A DNA stretch of 64,000 bases from Ruminococcus sp. GTDB taxonomy: Bacteria > Bacillota > Clostridia > Oscillospirales > Ruminococcaceae. The stretch covers positions 16,665 through 80,664 of the forward strand of contig JAIDTI010000023.1 of NCBI GenBank assembly GCA_029060755.1, given 5' to 3'. How positions within the stretch are numbered: the stretch's first letter is position 1; each line of letters starts with the position of its first letter. Both the position numbers and the translations under genes were made by a program. Shown here in pieces: positions 1-9,196 of this stretch. Under the pieces are notes generated by a model. The model ran no database searches. It was given only the letters and a program-made list of their open reading frames with translations, and had not been told where the DNA came from.

Positions 1-31
1 TGTCACCGGTTTTTACGTGAACTTTACTCAT
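1..31 (-). CDS. rplX: 50S ribosomal protein L24, first codons only (partial)
   Basis: The reverse strand reads ATG AGT AAA GTT CAC GTA AAA ACC GGT GAC, which translates to MSKVHVKTGD, a typical L24 amino terminus. It follows rplN by 17 nt in the order expected of the S10-spc operon, and the gene runs off the left edge of the window. L24 is an assembly initiator of the large ribosomal subunit. Only ten codons are visible, so the call rests on those residues and on gene order. Confidence 0.85.
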   Translation of the reverse strand, partial: MSKVHVKTGD

Positions 32-48
32 ATATGTGACACCTCCGA

Positions 49-417
49 TTAAAGAACCTCTGGAGCAAGGCTAAGAATCTTTGTATATTCCTTTTCACGA
101 AGTTCCTTAGCAACTGAACCAAAAATACGTGTACCCTTTGGGTTCTTATCTTCCTTAATAATAACAGCAGCGTTCTCATCGAAACGGATATATGTTCCGT
201 CCTCACGTCTGAGACCCTTTGCTGAACGAACAATAACTGCCTTTACAACGTCGCCCTTCTTTACAACGCCTCCGGGTGTTGCTTTCTTAACGGAAGCAAC
301 TACAACGTCACCGATATTTGCATATCTGCGGCGAGTACCACCCAGAACTCTGATACACATAAGCTCTTTTGCTCCTGTATTGTCAGCGACCTTTAAATAA
401 GTCTGCATCTGTATCAC
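49..417 (-). CDS. rplN: 50S ribosomal protein L14
   Basis: The 122-residue product has the L14 signature ([19 protein letters not shown]) and the normal family length. L14 binds 23S rRNA at the subunit interface, next to L19. The start is a GTG (product MIQMQTYL), placed 8 nt after a strong AGGAGG. The internal ATG three codons later is possible, but the MIQ- amino terminus matches the family. It lies in the S10-spc operon between rpsQ and rplX. Confidence 0.97.
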   Translation of the reverse strand: MIQMQTYLKVADNTGAKELMCIRVLGGTRRRYANIGDVVVASVKKATPGGVVKKGDVVKAVIVRSAKGLRREDGTYIRFDENAAVIIKEDKNPKGTRIFGSVAKELREKEYTKILSLAPEVL

Positions 418-455
418 AGCGAGTTCCTCCTTTCAAGCATAAAGCTTTTATAAAA

Positions 456-716
456 TTACTTAGCCTTTTCAATGATGTTGGTTACACGCCATCTCTTATC
501 CTTTGAAAGCGGACGTGTTTCCATAACTTCAACTCTGTCACCGATTCTGCACTCATTCTTTTCATCATGAGCCTTGAGTTTTACGGTACGCTTGATGATT
601 TTTTTGTAAAGCGGGTGTTTAACGTTATCAACGATAGCAACTACAACGGTTTTATCCATCTTATCGCTTACAACCTTACCTACTCTTGTTTTTCTAAGGT
701 TTCTTTCAGTAGACAT
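456..716 (-). CDS. rpsQ: 30S ribosomal protein S17
   Basis: An 86-residue basic protein with the S17 pattern: [20 protein letters not shown] near the amino terminus and the [13 protein letters not shown] block in the carboxy-terminal half. S17 is a primary 16S rRNA binding protein of the small subunit body. Length and operon position (rpmC-rpsQ-rplN) are normal. Confidence 0.97.
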   Translation of the reverse strand: MSTERNLRKTRVGKVVSDKMDKTVVVAIVDNVKHPLYKKIIKRTVKLKAHDEKNECRIGDRVEVMETRPLSKDKRWRVTNIIEKAK

Positions 717-735
717 TAGCTAAATCCTCCCTTTC

Positions 736-933
736 TTATTGCTGTGCAAGCTCTGCTTCACGCAGAATTGTCTTTACACGGGCAATATCTTTCTTTACAG
801 CCTTAAGACGAGCTGTGTTTTCAAGCTGATTTACAGCGTGCTGAAAACGAAGTGCAAAAAGTTCTTCTTTAAGGCTTGTGAGCTTCTCGTTGAGTTCTTC
901 AACTGACATTTCTCTGATTTCTGATGCCTTCAT
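736..933 (-). CDS. rpmC: 50S ribosomal protein L29
   Basis: A 65-residue helical protein ([19 protein letters not shown]) of usual L29 length. L29 sits at the peptide exit tunnel and helps form the docking site for trigger factor and SRP. Its ATG shares one base with the stop of rplP (TAATG), so the two are probably translationally coupled. Confidence 0.97.
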   Translation of the reverse strand: MKASEIREMSVEELNEKLTSLKEELFALRFQHAVNQLENTARLKAVKKDIARVKTILREAELAQQ

Positions 934-1358
934 TACTGCTCAACCTCCTGCTCTGCTTTAGTAACGAACTTACATTTAATAGGAAGCTTGTGCATAGCAA
1001 GACGCATAGCCTCTCTTGCGGTTTCCTCCGGAACACCCTTTATTTCAAAAAGAACTCTGCCGGGCTTTACAACTGCAACCCAATATTCAGGTGAGCCTTT
1101 ACCAGAACCCATTCGGGTTTCAGCAGGCTTTTCTGTGATTGGCTTGTCAGGGAAAATCTTAATCCAGACTTTACCGCCTCTCTTGATGTAACGTGTCATA
1201 GCGATACGGGCAGCCTCAATCTGATTGGAAGTAATCCAAGATGGCTCAAGTGCCTGAAGACCGAAATCACCATATGTTACTTTATTTCCTCTGTATGCCT
1301 TACCTTTAAGACGTCCTCTGTGGACTCTGCGGTATTTAACTCTCTTTGGAAGCAGCAT
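933..1358 (-). CDS. rplP: 50S ribosomal protein L16
   Basis: A 141-residue protein starting [19 protein letters not shown], the classical L16 amino terminus, with the conserved [19 protein letters not shown] block. L16 lies near the A site and the peptidyl transferase centre. It overlaps rpsC and rpmC by one base at each end (TAATG junctions), which implies coupled translation inside the operon. Confidence 0.97.
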   Translation of the reverse strand: MLLPKRVKYRRVHRGRLKGKAYRGNKVTYGDFGLQALEPSWITSNQIEAARIAMTRYIKRGGKVWIKIFPDKPITEKPAETRMGSGKGSPEYWVAVVKPGRVLFEIKGVPEETAREAMRLAMHKLPIKCKFVTKAEQEVEQ

Positions 1359-2161
1359 TACTGATTACCTCCCTCTCTTTTAGCATCACGGTTGAAATTT
1401 CTTCCACCACGTCTGTTGCCATCACGTCTGTTTCCGTCACGTCTGTTGTCATCATTGCGGCGGTTCTGACGTTCAGGCTTCTTTTCTGCCTTTTCTCTCT
1501 GAGCAGCAGCCTTTGCAGCATCGCCCTTGAGAACTTCACCTTTATAAATCCAGACTTTTACACCAAGTTTGCCATATGTTGTATCAGCCTCTGCAAAACC
1601 GTAATCAATATCTGCACGGATTGTCTGAAGCGGAATTGTACCCTCGTGATAGCTTTCGCTTCTTGCAATTTCAGCTCCGGCAAGTCTGCCTGAAACCTTA
1701 ACTTTGATACCCTTTGCGCCGAGACGCATTGTTCTGCCGATAGACTGCTTCATTGCACGTCTGAAAGATACTCTGTTTTCAAGGTCGAGAGCAATCTTCT
1801 CTGCAACGAGCTGTGAATCCATATCAGGCTGTTTTACTTCAACGATGTTTACATAAACTCTGTCTTTGTTCATGTTCATCATCTTTGCAAGTTTTTCTCT
1901 GAGCTTTTCAATTTCTGCACCCTGTCTGCCGATAACAATACCGGGTTTTGCACAGTGAATGTGGATTCTCACTTTATCATTGAAACGCTCAATTTCAATT
2001 CTGGGAACACCTGCTGCATACAAACTCTTTTTAATGAAGTTACGGACATTGTAATCTTCAACAAGAGTATTGCCGAAAGTTGCCTTATTAGCATACCAGC
2101 GTGAATCCCAATCCTTAATAACGCCAACACGTAAGCCGTGTGGATTAACTTTCTGTCCCAT
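1358..2161 (-). CDS. rpsC: 30S ribosomal protein S3 with Arg/Asn/Gly-rich tail
   Basis: The protein begins [20 protein letters not shown] and carries the KH-domain loop [14 protein letters not shown] and the carboxy-terminal [13 protein letters not shown] block of S3. S3 forms part of the mRNA entry channel and helicase. At 267 residues it is longer than the usual ~220-235. The extra part is a low-complexity, positively charged tail ([20 protein letters not shown]) built from a short repeated unit. Such tails occur in S3 of some clostridia and are probably flexible and RNA-contacting. Confidence 0.97.
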   Translation of the reverse strand: MGQKVNPHGLRVGVIKDWDSRWYANKATFGNTLVEDYNVRNFIKKSLYAAGVPRIEIERFNDKVRIHIHCAKPGIVIGRQGAEIEKLREKLAKMMNMNKDRVYVNIVEVKQPDMDSQLVAEKIALDLENRVSFRRAMKQSIGRTMRLGAKGIKVKVSGRLAGAEIARSESYHEGTIPLQTIRADIDYGFAEADTTYGKLGVKVWIYKGEVLKGDAAKAAAQREKAEKKPERQNRRNDDNRRDGNRRDGNRRGGRNFNRDAKREGGNQ

Positions 2162-2180
2162 TAATCAGACCTCCTTGGGA

Positions 2181-2516
2181 TTATTCTTTTTCTTTAAGAA
2201 CAACTGTAATGTGTGATGTTCTCTTTAAAATTCTATATGCTCTGCCCTGAGCTCTTGGCATGATTCTCTTCATGATTGTACCAGGTGTTACGAAACACTC
2301 TGAAACATAAAGATTATCACCGTCCATGCTGAAATTGTTTACAGCATTTGCCTGAGCGGACTTTACAAGCTTTGAAACGATAGGACTTGCAGCCTTAGGA
2401 GTAAGCTCCAAAGTAGCCAGTGCGATGTCAAGCGGCTTGTTTCTGATAAGGTCAAGAACAATCTGCACCTTTCTTGGTGATATACGAGCATTTCTTAAAT
2501 AAGCTCTTGCTTCCAT
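2181..2516 (-). CDS. rplV: 50S ribosomal protein L22
   Basis: A 111-residue protein with the L22 signature ([19 protein letters not shown]) and the conserved carboxy-terminal hairpin region [20 protein letters not shown], which lines the peptide exit tunnel and is the site of macrolide-resistance mutations in other species. The length is normal. It lies between rpsS and rpsC in the operon. Confidence 0.97.
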   Translation of the reverse strand: MEARAYLRNARISPRKVQIVLDLIRNKPLDIALATLELTPKAASPIVSKLVKSAQANAVNNFSMDGDNLYVSECFVTPGTIMKRIMPRAQGRAYRILKRTSHITVVLKEKE

Positions 2517-2537
2517 CTTAACAGCTCCTCCTTCCGC

Positions 2538-2822
2538 TTATTTCTTACCGTTGTTAGATGTTTTTGAACCTGCGTGACCCTTGTAGGTTCTTGTAGGAGC
2601 AAACTCGCCAAGCTTGTGACCTACCATATCTTCTGTTACATAAACAGGAACGTGTTTTTTTCCGTCATGAACAGCGAATGTGTGACCAACGAAATCAGGG
2701 AAAATTGTTGATGAACGGCTCCATGTTTTAAGAACTTTCTTTTCGCCTGCTTCATTCATGGCAACAACTCTCTTAAGGAGAACCTCCTGAACGTATGGTC
2801 CTTTTTTAGTGCTTCTGCTCAT
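2538..2822 (-). CDS. rpsS: 30S ribosomal protein S19
   Basis: A 94-residue protein beginning [19 protein letters not shown], with the [23 protein letters not shown] and [14 protein letters not shown] blocks of S19. S19 binds the head of the 30S subunit and contacts S13. It lies between rplB and rplV as in all S10 operons. Confidence 0.97.
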   Translation of the reverse strand: MSRSTKKGPYVQEVLLKRVVAMNEAGEKKVLKTWSRSSTIFPDFVGHTFAVHDGKKHVPVYVTEDMVGHKLGEFAPTRTYKGHAGSKTSNNGKK

Positions 2823-2842
2823 TTTTCAGTTCCTCCTTTCGA

Positions 2843-3676
2843 TTATTTACCGTTGCGACGCTTTACAATAAACTTGTCTGTTCTGTGGTGCTTCTTACGT
2901 GTCTTGTAACCAAGAGCAGGTTTTCCCCATGGTGTAACAGGTCCTGGTCTTCCGACTGGTGATTTACCTTCACCACCGCCGTGCGGGTGGTCGCATGGGT
3001 TCATTACTGAACCACGTACAGTTGGTCTCCAGCCCATGTTTCTTACACGTCCTGCTTTACCATAGTTTACATTTTCGTGGTCGATATTTGAAACCTGTCC
3101 GATAGAAGCCTTACAGTTAATCGGAACTTTTCTCATCTCGCCTGATGGAAGTCTTACAAGTGCATACTTGTCTTCTTTACCCATAAGTTGTGCCTGATTT
3201 CCAGCACTTCTTACAAGCTGTGCGCCCTTTCCGGGATAAAGCTCGATAGCATGGATAAATGTACCAACAGGAATATCAGCAAGAGCAAGTGCGTTTCCGG
3301 GCTTGATGTCTGCCTCTGAACCTGATTCAATCTTGTCGCCGACTTTAAGACCGTTCGGAGCAAGAATGTATCTCTTTTCGCCGTCCTCATACTGAACGAG
3401 AGCAATAAATGCACTTCTGTTCGGGTCATATTCAAGTGTAAGAACTGTTGCAATCATGTTGTCCTTGTCACGCTTGAAATCGATAACACGGTATTTTCTT
3501 CTGTTTCCGCCACCTCTGTGACGAACTGTTATTCTGCCGTAGCTGTTTCTTCCCGACTTTTTCTTCATGGGTTCGAGAAGGCTTTTCTCCGGCTCAACCT
3601 TTGAAAGAACAGAATAATCTGTTACAGTCATCTGACGTCTTGAAGGCGTCGTAGGCTTATAGGTTTTAATAGCCAT
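2843..3676 (-). CDS. rplB: 50S ribosomal protein L2
   Basis: L2 is a universally conserved 23S rRNA binding protein needed for peptidyl transferase activity and subunit association. The protein has the [19 protein letters not shown] block and the catalytic-centre motif [20 protein letters not shown]. The ORF track begins at a GTG that overlaps the AAGGAG site. The ATG three codons downstream lies 8 nt after that site and gives the family amino terminus [15 protein letters not shown], so it was chosen (277 residues). Confidence 0.96.
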   Translation of the reverse strand: MAIKTYKPTTPSRRQMTVTDYSVLSKVEPEKSLLEPMKKKSGRNSYGRITVRHRGGGNRRKYRVIDFKRDKDNMIATVLTLEYDPNRSAFIALVQYEDGEKRYILAPNGLKVGDKIESGSEADIKPGNALALADIPVGTFIHAIELYPGKGAQLVRSAGNQAQLMGKEDKYALVRLPSGEMRKVPINCKASIGQVSNIDHENVNYGKAGRVRNMGWRPTVRGSVMNPCDHPHGGGEGKSPVGRPGPVTPWGKPALGYKTRKKHHRTDKFIVKRRNGK

Positions 3677-3743
3677 TTTTTTCACTCCTTAATAATGCGT
3701 TTTTGCGGAAGCATTACTTCCATACTGTCCGTATTATACGGAA

Positions 3744-4037
3744 TTATACCATACCCTCAAAGAATTCAATAGTCTTTGAATCAGGTGTAAGAGTAACAAT
3801 TGCTTTCTTCCATGAAGAAGTCATACCCTCATATCTGCCGACACGCTTCATCTTGCCTTTAACGTTCATTGTTGTAACCTTTGCAACATTAACATTAAAC
3901 AGCTTTTCTACAGCCTTTTTGATTTCAGACTTTGTAGCGTCTTTGGCAACCTTGAAAGTATACTTGCCTGTCTGAAGTTCGTCCATAGACTTTTCAGTGA
4001 TAACAGGCTTGATGATAATATCCTGAGCAGTTTTCAT
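3744..4037 (-). CDS. rplW: 50S ribosomal protein L23
   Basis: A 97-residue protein starting [19 protein letters not shown], the L23 signature, with the [18 protein letters not shown] segment that forms the extended loop. L23 sits at the tunnel exit and docks trigger factor and SRP. Its ATG overlaps the stop of rplD by one base. Confidence 0.97.
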   Translation of the reverse strand: MKTAQDIIIKPVITEKSMDELQTGKYTFKVAKDATKSEIKKAVEKLFNVNVAKVTTMNVKGKMKRVGRYEGMTSSWKKAIVTLTPDSKTIEFFEGMV

Positions 4038-4660
4038 TATGCGTATACCTCCTCAAGTTTTCCTACTGCATTCTTTACAATGATAAACTTATCATAGTTG
4101 AGAATGTCATATACGTTAAGAGTGTTAACAGCGGCTGTTTTAACGCCGGGAATGTTAGCAGCACTCTTGATTACTTTTGTATCAGCCTCTGCTGTAACGA
4201 TAAGAGCTTTTCCCTCAACACCGAGAGCCTTGAGCATTTCAACAATTGTCTTTGTCTTGAAGTTATCCATTGTGAGAGCATCAAGAACAATCATGTTGTT
4301 GTCAAGAACTTTTGTAGAAAGAGCAGATTTCATTGCAAGTCTTCTTACTTTCTTATTAAGAGAGTAGCTGTAGTCTCTTGGCTTAGGTCCGAGAGCAACA
4401 CCGCCATGAACCCACTGCGGAGCTCTGGTTGAACCCTGTCTTGCATGACCTGTTCCCTTTTGTCTCCAAGGCTTTCTGCCTCCTCCTCTTACTTCTGTTC
4501 TTGTAAGAGTTGACTGTGTACCCTGTCTCTGATTTGCAAGGTAATTTACTACCATAGCGTGCATAACGCCCTCATTTGGAGTAATTCCGAAAACTGCATC
4601 GTTAAGCTCTGTTTCGGAAACCTGATTGCCAGCCATATCAAATACTGAAATTGTAGACAT
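4037..4660 (-). CDS. rplD: 50S ribosomal protein L4
   Basis: A 207-residue protein with the L4 loop sequence [20 protein letters not shown], the extension that reaches into the exit tunnel. In E. coli, L4 is also the autogenous repressor of the S10 operon. That matters here because the operon has a long leader with an intrinsic terminator; whether L4 acts on this leader is inference only. Confidence 0.96.
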   Translation of the reverse strand: MSTISVFDMAGNQVSETELNDAVFGITPNEGVMHAMVVNYLANQRQGTQSTLTRTEVRGGGRKPWRQKGTGHARQGSTRAPQWVHGGVALGPKPRDYSYSLNKKVRRLAMKSALSTKVLDNNMIVLDALTMDNFKTKTIVEMLKALGVEGKALIVTAEADTKVIKSAANIPGVKTAAVNTLNVYDILNYDKFIIVKNAVGKLEEVYA

Positions 4661-4677
4661 TTACGTTTCCTCCTTCC

Positions 4678-5310
4678 TTAAGCCTTAACGCTGTCAACGA
4701 TATAAACGATTCCGCCCTTTGGACCAGGAACTGCACCTTTGATAGCGATGAGATTGTTTTCTGTATCAATTTTAACGATTTCAAGATTCTGAACTGTAAC
4801 CTGTTCAGCACCCATGTGACCTGCCATTCCCTTTCCCTTGTAAATTCTGGAAGGTGAAGAACAAGCACCCATTGAACCTGCCTGTCTGTGAACAGGACCA
4901 GTACCATGAGTTTCCTTAAGTCTGTGCTGATTGTGACGCTTTATTGCACCCTGAAAACCTTTACCCTTGCTCTTGCCGATAACGTCAATAGCGTCACCAA
5001 CTGCAAAAGTATCAGCCTTTATAATGTCTCCGACATTGAGAACATCACAATCATCAAATCTGAACTCTTTGAGAGTTTTCTTGCAGGCAACATCTGCCTT
5101 TGCGAAATGTCCCTTCATAGGCTTGTTAACTCTCTGAACCTTTACATCACCGTAACCAAGCTGAAGTGCAGCATAACCGTCATTTTCAACAGTTTTTTTC
5201 TGAACAACAACACAAGGACCGGCTTCAATTACTGTTACAGGAATAACTTTTCCTGCTTCGTCGAAAATCTGTGTCATACCGATTTTCTTACCGATAATGC
5301 CTTTCTGCAT
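4678..5310 (-). CDS. rplC: 50S ribosomal protein L3
   Basis: L3 is an early-assembly protein that reaches toward the peptidyl transferase centre. The sequence shows [31 protein letters not shown] at the amino terminus and the [22 protein letters not shown] block. Two ATGs lie 6 nt apart. The first is only 2 nt behind AGGAGG, the second 8 nt behind, so the second was taken (MQKGIIGKK, 210 residues). About 100 nt separate it from rpsJ. Confidence 0.95.
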   Translation of the reverse strand: MQKGIIGKKIGMTQIFDEAGKVIPVTVIEAGPCVVVQKKTVENDGYAALQLGYGDVKVQRVNKPMKGHFAKADVACKKTLKEFRFDDCDVLNVGDIIKADTFAVGDAIDVIGKSKGKGFQGAIKRHNQHRLKETHGTGPVHRQAGSMGACSSPSRIYKGKGMAGHMGAEQVTVQNLEIVKIDTENNLIAIKGAVPGPKGGIVYIVDSVKA

Positions 5311-5418
5311 TTTCATTTCCTCCTATAAGGTTATTGGTTGATAATCATCAACTTGACCGACAGATTACTGTCATTCCGTTTCCCTGAACGGTAAGTTCGC
5401 AAGCATAATGCAGATTAA

Positions 5419-5733
5419 TTACTTAATCTCCATAACAACGTCTACGCCTGCGGGGATTTCAAGCTTATCAAGAGCAGCAGTTGTCTTTTCTGTAGGACGG
5501 AGAACATCAATAAGTCTCTTGTGAGTTCTCATTTCAAACTGCTCACGGCTATCCTTGTATTTATGAGTAGCACGGAGAATAGTAACAACTTCCTTATTTG
5601 TAGGGAGTGGAATAGGTCCTGAAACTCTTGCACCACTTCTCTTAGCTGCTTCGACAATCTTAGCTGCTGCAATATCAACAGTAGCATGGTCATAGCCCTT
5701 AATCTTGAATCTGATTTTTTCGTTGACTGCCAT
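5419..5733 (-). CDS. rpsJ: 30S ribosomal protein S10
   Basis: First gene of the operon. S10 is a small-subunit head protein and also the NusE transcription antitermination factor. The genuine start gives [20 protein letters not shown] and 104 residues, the normal length, behind AAGGAGG. The 195-residue ORF in the track reads back through the untranslated leader and lacks any S10-like sequence before this ATG. Conserved blocks [17 protein letters not shown] and [14 protein letters not shown] are present. Confidence 0.97.
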   Translation of the reverse strand: MAVNEKIRFKIKGYDHATVDIAAAKIVEAAKRSGARVSGPIPLPTNKEVVTILRATHKYKDSREQFEMRTHKRLIDVLRPTEKTTAALDKLEIPAGVDVVMEIK

Positions 5734-5812
5734 TTTCTTTCGCCTCCTTGAAAATTTTTCGGGGACGCTGATTGAGATGTACACGCTTCCACGTGTTTCA
5801 GCCTGCACAGAC

Positions 5813-5846
5813 AAAAAAAGCTCGTGAAAAATTACTTTTTCCGAGC
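5813..5846 (-). terminator. Intrinsic terminator inside the rpsJ leader (candidate attenuator)
   Basis: On the minus strand an 11-bp stem (GCTCG + GAAAAA pairing with TTTTTC + CGAGC, one unpaired A) with a 4-nt loop is followed directly by seven T residues. It lies 80 nt before the rpsJ ATG and ~200 nt after the predicted transcription start. It therefore sits within the operon's own transcript rather than behind the upstream peptidase gene, as expected of an attenuator. Confidence 0.75.
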
Positions 5847-6055
5847 AAACGCAGACATTCAGACACAAATTGACAGTATAAAAGCTTGCACAACAAACTA
5901 TACACTCAAAACACAAACTGTGTCCAATATCTCTGTCGCCCGATTTACGGACATACTCCACAGAAATTCCCTGCCACACCGACAGCAACCTTCTGCTTCT
6001 TCGCATATCTTAACAGCAGGTATATTCAAATATCATACCCGACTCAACATAAACT

Positions 6056-6084
6056 ATTATACCACGTATATAATAATAAGTCAA
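6056..6084 (-). promoter_or_regulatory. Promoter of the S10 ribosomal operon
   Basis: The minus strand reads TTGACT, a 17-nt spacer, then a perfect TATAAT. Transcription would begin near 6048, giving a leader of about 315 nt before rpsJ. The leader contains the attenuator-like terminator described separately. No other gene is visible in the 5734-6160 interval. Confidence 0.85.
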
Positions 6085-6160
6085 CATTTTCTTGTGTAGA
6101 AATATGCAGACTTTTTGCCTGGTTTTTTGTGAATTTCAGACAAAAAGTCCGTATTTCTTA

Positions 6161-7858
6161 CTATTCGTCACTTTCTTCAGGTTTTTTCATGTCAATAGTA
6201 TTAAGAAACAGTGTCGGGTCAAGACATATTCCCTGATAACGTACTTCAAAATGACAATGGTTGCCGAAAGAATTTCCCGTATTTCCTACAAATCCTATAA
6301 GCTGACCTTTTGAAACCTGCTGACCCTCAACTGCATACACACTAATCATATGAGCGTATACCGTTGCATAGCCGTTTTCGTGTTCAATCATTACAACATT
6401 TCCATATCCTCCGGAGTTCCAGCCTGCCGAAACAACAACGCCGTCCTGAGCCGCATAAATCTCTGTATTTTCAGGTGCGGCAATATCAAGTCCTTTGTGA
6501 TTGCGGTCGCTTATGAATGAATCACTAACCCAGCCACCGTCTACAGGCCAGCCCATTTCACCTGAACCAGTCAGCGGATAACCGAAATAAACTGTTTCGG
6601 GATTATCAGGAGAAGCGGAATATGTTCCGATACCGATTGTTTCAACTACAGGATTTTTCAATACAACACTTTCAAGAACTTTTCGTCCTGATTCTATGCC
6701 GTCAATGTAGGTTATTTCAATATTACTCTTTTTTTCTCCTCTTTCACCTTTTACAAGCGTCACCCTTGAACCGACATTGAGAGAACTTGTTTCAACTTCC
6801 ATTATCTGATAATCGATAAATGAAAGCGTTTCCATTTCTCTTATATATTTAATAGGAAGATAATTTTCGTGTTTTACAACATATAGAAGCTGTCCTGTTC
6901 TTATACCCTTTTCTGCGGACGGATTAAGTTTATTAAATTCGTCCAAATCCATGCCGTATTCTTGAATAATATCAAGAACTGTCTGTTCCTCTTTTGCAAA
7001 AAGAACCTGCTTTTTTTCTTTTGATGATGTCAGAAGTTTTATTACATCATGTTCTTTCTGCAAACTGCTGATAAGGTATATACCCTCTTTCAGTTCAACC
7101 TTGTTTACATACTCAATATCCCTGACAATTCCTTCTATGTCATAATTAAGCAGTCTGTCATCAAGTGCTTTCTGTACTCTCTTGCTGTCCTCTACAGAAC
7201 ATATAAACTGATTGTCAATATATACTCCGTATGCTTTTATAAGTTCCTCATCTGATGCTTCAAGCATTTTATCGGCAAGCTGTCCTGCACTTACAATATT
7301 ATCATCATCGGATATTATTCTCAATGAAAGTCTTGAAGATAAATCAATAGCCTTATCATTTTCGTTATAAGAAATTCTCTGCTGAACATCTCTTTCCGCT
7401 TTCACAAAATCTGCCTCTGCGGAAATTATACCAAGTTCCTTTCCGTTGTATTCAACTGCTATACCGTATTCAAGACCTGAACCATATCTTATAACACCGA
7501 TAAGAAACGCAATTGAAACAAGTGGGAGAAGCCAGTTGAAAGCCGTATAGAATACGCCGTTTTCACCGCAGAAAAATGAGTAGAAAAACTTTAAAAGTGC
7601 CTTTATATATTCAGATTTACCCTCTTTTTTTGCAAGTCGGACTTCTTTTGAAAGTCTGTTTGAAAGTTCTAGCCTGCTTCGATAAGATTCTGTTGCTTCT
7701 CTGAAAATCCAGCATATGATATTTTTTATTAATCTGATAATCCCGCATATTTCAGAAAAAATAAATTTCACACTTCTGATTATTGCAAGAAGTATTGCAG
7801 AAATAAATTTAAATGTGCAGAGTCCTGCTCTTACAGCAAGAGCTGTAAATATTTTCAA
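6161..7858 (-). CDS. M23 family metallopeptidase with LysM and G5 domains
   Basis: A membrane-anchored cell-wall endopeptidase. In order: a basic cytoplasmic amino-terminal part (~100 residues), a membrane segment (WLLPLVSIAFLIGVIRYG), an uncharacterised stretch, a LysM-like module (TVLDIIQEYGMDLDEFNKLN), a G5-like module ending in VVETIGIGTY, and a carboxy-terminal M23 domain. Its zinc ligands are visible in HKGLDIAAP and HCHFEV. The family cleaves peptidoglycan cross-bridges. The ORF track starts at a GTG overlapping the AAGGAG site; a TTG 8 nt downstream of that site gives MKIFTALAV and was preferred. Last gene of a minus-strand cluster headed by the histidine phosphatase. Confidence 0.9.
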   Translation of the reverse strand: MKIFTALAVRAGLCTFKFISAILLAIIRSVKFIFSEICGIIRLIKNIICWIFREATESYRSRLELSNRLSKEVRLAKKEGKSEYIKALLKFFYSFFCGENGVFYTAFNWLLPLVSIAFLIGVIRYGSGLEYGIAVEYNGKELGIISAEADFVKAERDVQQRISYNENDKAIDLSSRLSLRIISDDDNIVSAGQLADKMLEASDEELIKAYGVYIDNQFICSVEDSKRVQKALDDRLLNYDIEGIVRDIEYVNKVELKEGIYLISSLQKEHDVIKLLTSSKEKKQVLFAKEEQTVLDIIQEYGMDLDEFNKLNPSAEKGIRTGQLLYVVKHENYLPIKYIREMETLSFIDYQIMEVETSSLNVGSRVTLVKGERGEKKSNIEITYIDGIESGRKVLESVVLKNPVVETIGIGTYSASPDNPETVYFGYPLTGSGEMGWPVDGGWVSDSFISDRNHKGLDIAAPENTEIYAAQDGVVVSAGWNSGGYGNVVMIEHENGYATVYAHMISVYAVEGQQVSKGQLIGFVGNTGNSFGNHCHFEVRYQGICLDPTLFLNTIDMKKPEESDE

Positions 7859-7872
7859 AAAAAACACTCCTT

Positions 7873-8346
7873 TTATTCGCCTGTATGATAGCTGTAATTC
7901 AGCATTTCAGCAGTATATCCCTCAAGCTTTTGTAAAAGTGGCAGAACATCTTTTCTTGCTGATTCAAGGTCATGCTCAAGATAATTTCCGCACTCAACAA
8001 TACTGTTTCCGGGAATTTGCCCCTCATATTCTGAAATGAACTTATATGCTTCCTTTACAAGCTGAATTGCATCTTCTCCACTCATATCATTTCTTGTGAG
8101 AAGATAAAATCCCGTACGACAGCCCATAGGTCCGATATATATTATACTTTCAGTAAATCGGCTGTTTCTTGCATACGTTGCAAAAAGATGCTCAATTGTA
8201 TGAAGTGATGGATTTGAAATATACGTTCCACCATTTGGCTTGACCATGCGGACATCATAAGTTATAATATCACCGTCAATGCGTGATATGTACATTCCAA
8301 CGCCGAATTTTGTATGGTCAACCTGAAAACTTGCTATTTTTTTCAT
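7873..8346 (-). CDS. luxS: S-ribosylhomocysteine lyase (autoinducer-2 synthesis)
   Basis: LuxS cleaves S-ribosylhomocysteine to homocysteine and DPD, the precursor of AI-2. The zinc-binding motif HTIEHLFATYAR is present, along with YIGPMGCRTGFYLL and the third-ligand region ECGNY. The ATG (MKKIASFQVDHTKFG) follows AAAAGGAG with good spacing and gives 157 residues, the usual length; the track's longer ORF adds 27 unrelated residues. It sits 13 nt after the pseudouridine synthase gene. No S-adenosylhomocysteine nucleosidase partner is in the window. Confidence 0.95.
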   Translation of the reverse strand: MKKIASFQVDHTKFGVGMYISRIDGDIITYDVRMVKPNGGTYISNPSLHTIEHLFATYARNSRFTESIIYIGPMGCRTGFYLLTRNDMSGEDAIQLVKEAYKFISEYEGQIPGNSIVECGNYLEHDLESARKDVLPLLQKLEGYTAEMLNYSYHTGE

Positions 8347-8359
8347 AATAATTCTCCTT

Positions 8360-9196
8360 TTAATCAAATAAACTGATAATATCTTTCGGAAGTTTCGAAC
8401 AGACTGTAATTTTTTCGGGAATATCAAATATCATCTTCCCACAATGCAATGCTTGTCTTGAAATATCGTCACGCAGACCGCCATATAAATCGTCACCGAC
8501 AAGAGAATGTCCGATGTGTGCAAAATGTACTCTTATTTGATGTGTTCTGCCTGTTTCAAGATGTATTTCAAGCAATGTATATTTTTCATTCGTTCTTATG
8601 CTTTTATAGCGTGTAACAGCTCTTTGTCCGTCTGCACGCACACAACGGAGTATTATACTTTCCTGCTCCCTTGCTATCGGTGCATCTATAACACCACTGC
8701 CCTCAATTATCCCGTGAACTACTGCAAAATATACCTTTTCACAATTTCCCTGCAAAAGATTTGCAGAATAAGCATTTTTTGCAACAACACACAAGCCCGA
8801 CGTATCTTTGTCAAGTCGATTTACAGGTCGGAACGTCAGTTCAGGGTGAAGATATGCAAAAAGATTTCCTAATGTGTCATCTCTGTGACGGATTGACGGG
8901 TGAACAGGCATACCGTCCGGCTTATCGAAAATTATCATATTTTCATTTTCAAAGGCTATATCAGCTTTAAGACTGCTGTTCGGCACAATTTCTGTTCTCT
9001 CCTCACTGTTCAGGACTATAACATCTCCGCTTTTTACCGTGTCAACTGTACGGATAAATCTGCCGTTGCAGGTTATACCGCCGTCACGGTTTTTCAGTTT
9101 TTGCAGAAGACGGCGTGATACACTACATTTCTCACGAAGATACTCCTGCAATGGAACTGGTATTTCTGTTTCTACATTAAATATAAGTTCACTCAT
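8360..9196 (-). CDS. RluA-family pseudouridine synthase
   Basis: The 278-residue protein has the RluA catalytic block (FRPVNRLDKDTSGLCVVAKN), in which the Asp of RLD is the nucleophile, plus IIFDKPDGMPVHPS and the GRTHQIRVHFAHIGH block. An amino-terminal S4-like segment (VSRRLLQKLKNRDGGITCNG) precedes it, as in RluC/RluD proteins. It isomerises uridines in rRNA or tRNA; the target base cannot be told from the sequence. Its ATG overlaps the upstream membrane-protein gene by four bases. Confidence 0.93.
   Translation of the reverse strand: MSELIFNVETEIPVPLQEYLREKCSVSRRLLQKLKNRDGGITCNGRFIRTVDTVKSGDVIVLNSEERTEIVPNSSLKADIAFENENMIIFDKPDGMPVHPSIRHRDDTLGNLFAYLHPELTFRPVNRLDKDTSGLCVVAKNAYSANLLQGNCEKVYFAVVHGIIEGSGVIDAPIAREQESIILRCVRADGQRAVTRYKSIRTNEKYTLLEIHLETGRTHQIRVHFAHIGHSLVGDDLYGGLRDDISRQALHCGKMIFDIPEKITVCSKLPKDIISLFD

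Noticed and set aside
988-5328. Plus-strand ORFs opposite the ribosomal genes (e.g. 1346-1693, 4888-5328)
   Set aside because: They are antisense shadows of ribosomal protein genes with no ribosome sites and unlikely composition.
5734-6006. Amino-terminal extension of the rpsJ ORF (195 residues in the track)
   Set aside because: S10 is ~104 residues and its true start has a good ribosome site; the extension reads through the untranslated leader and its terminator.
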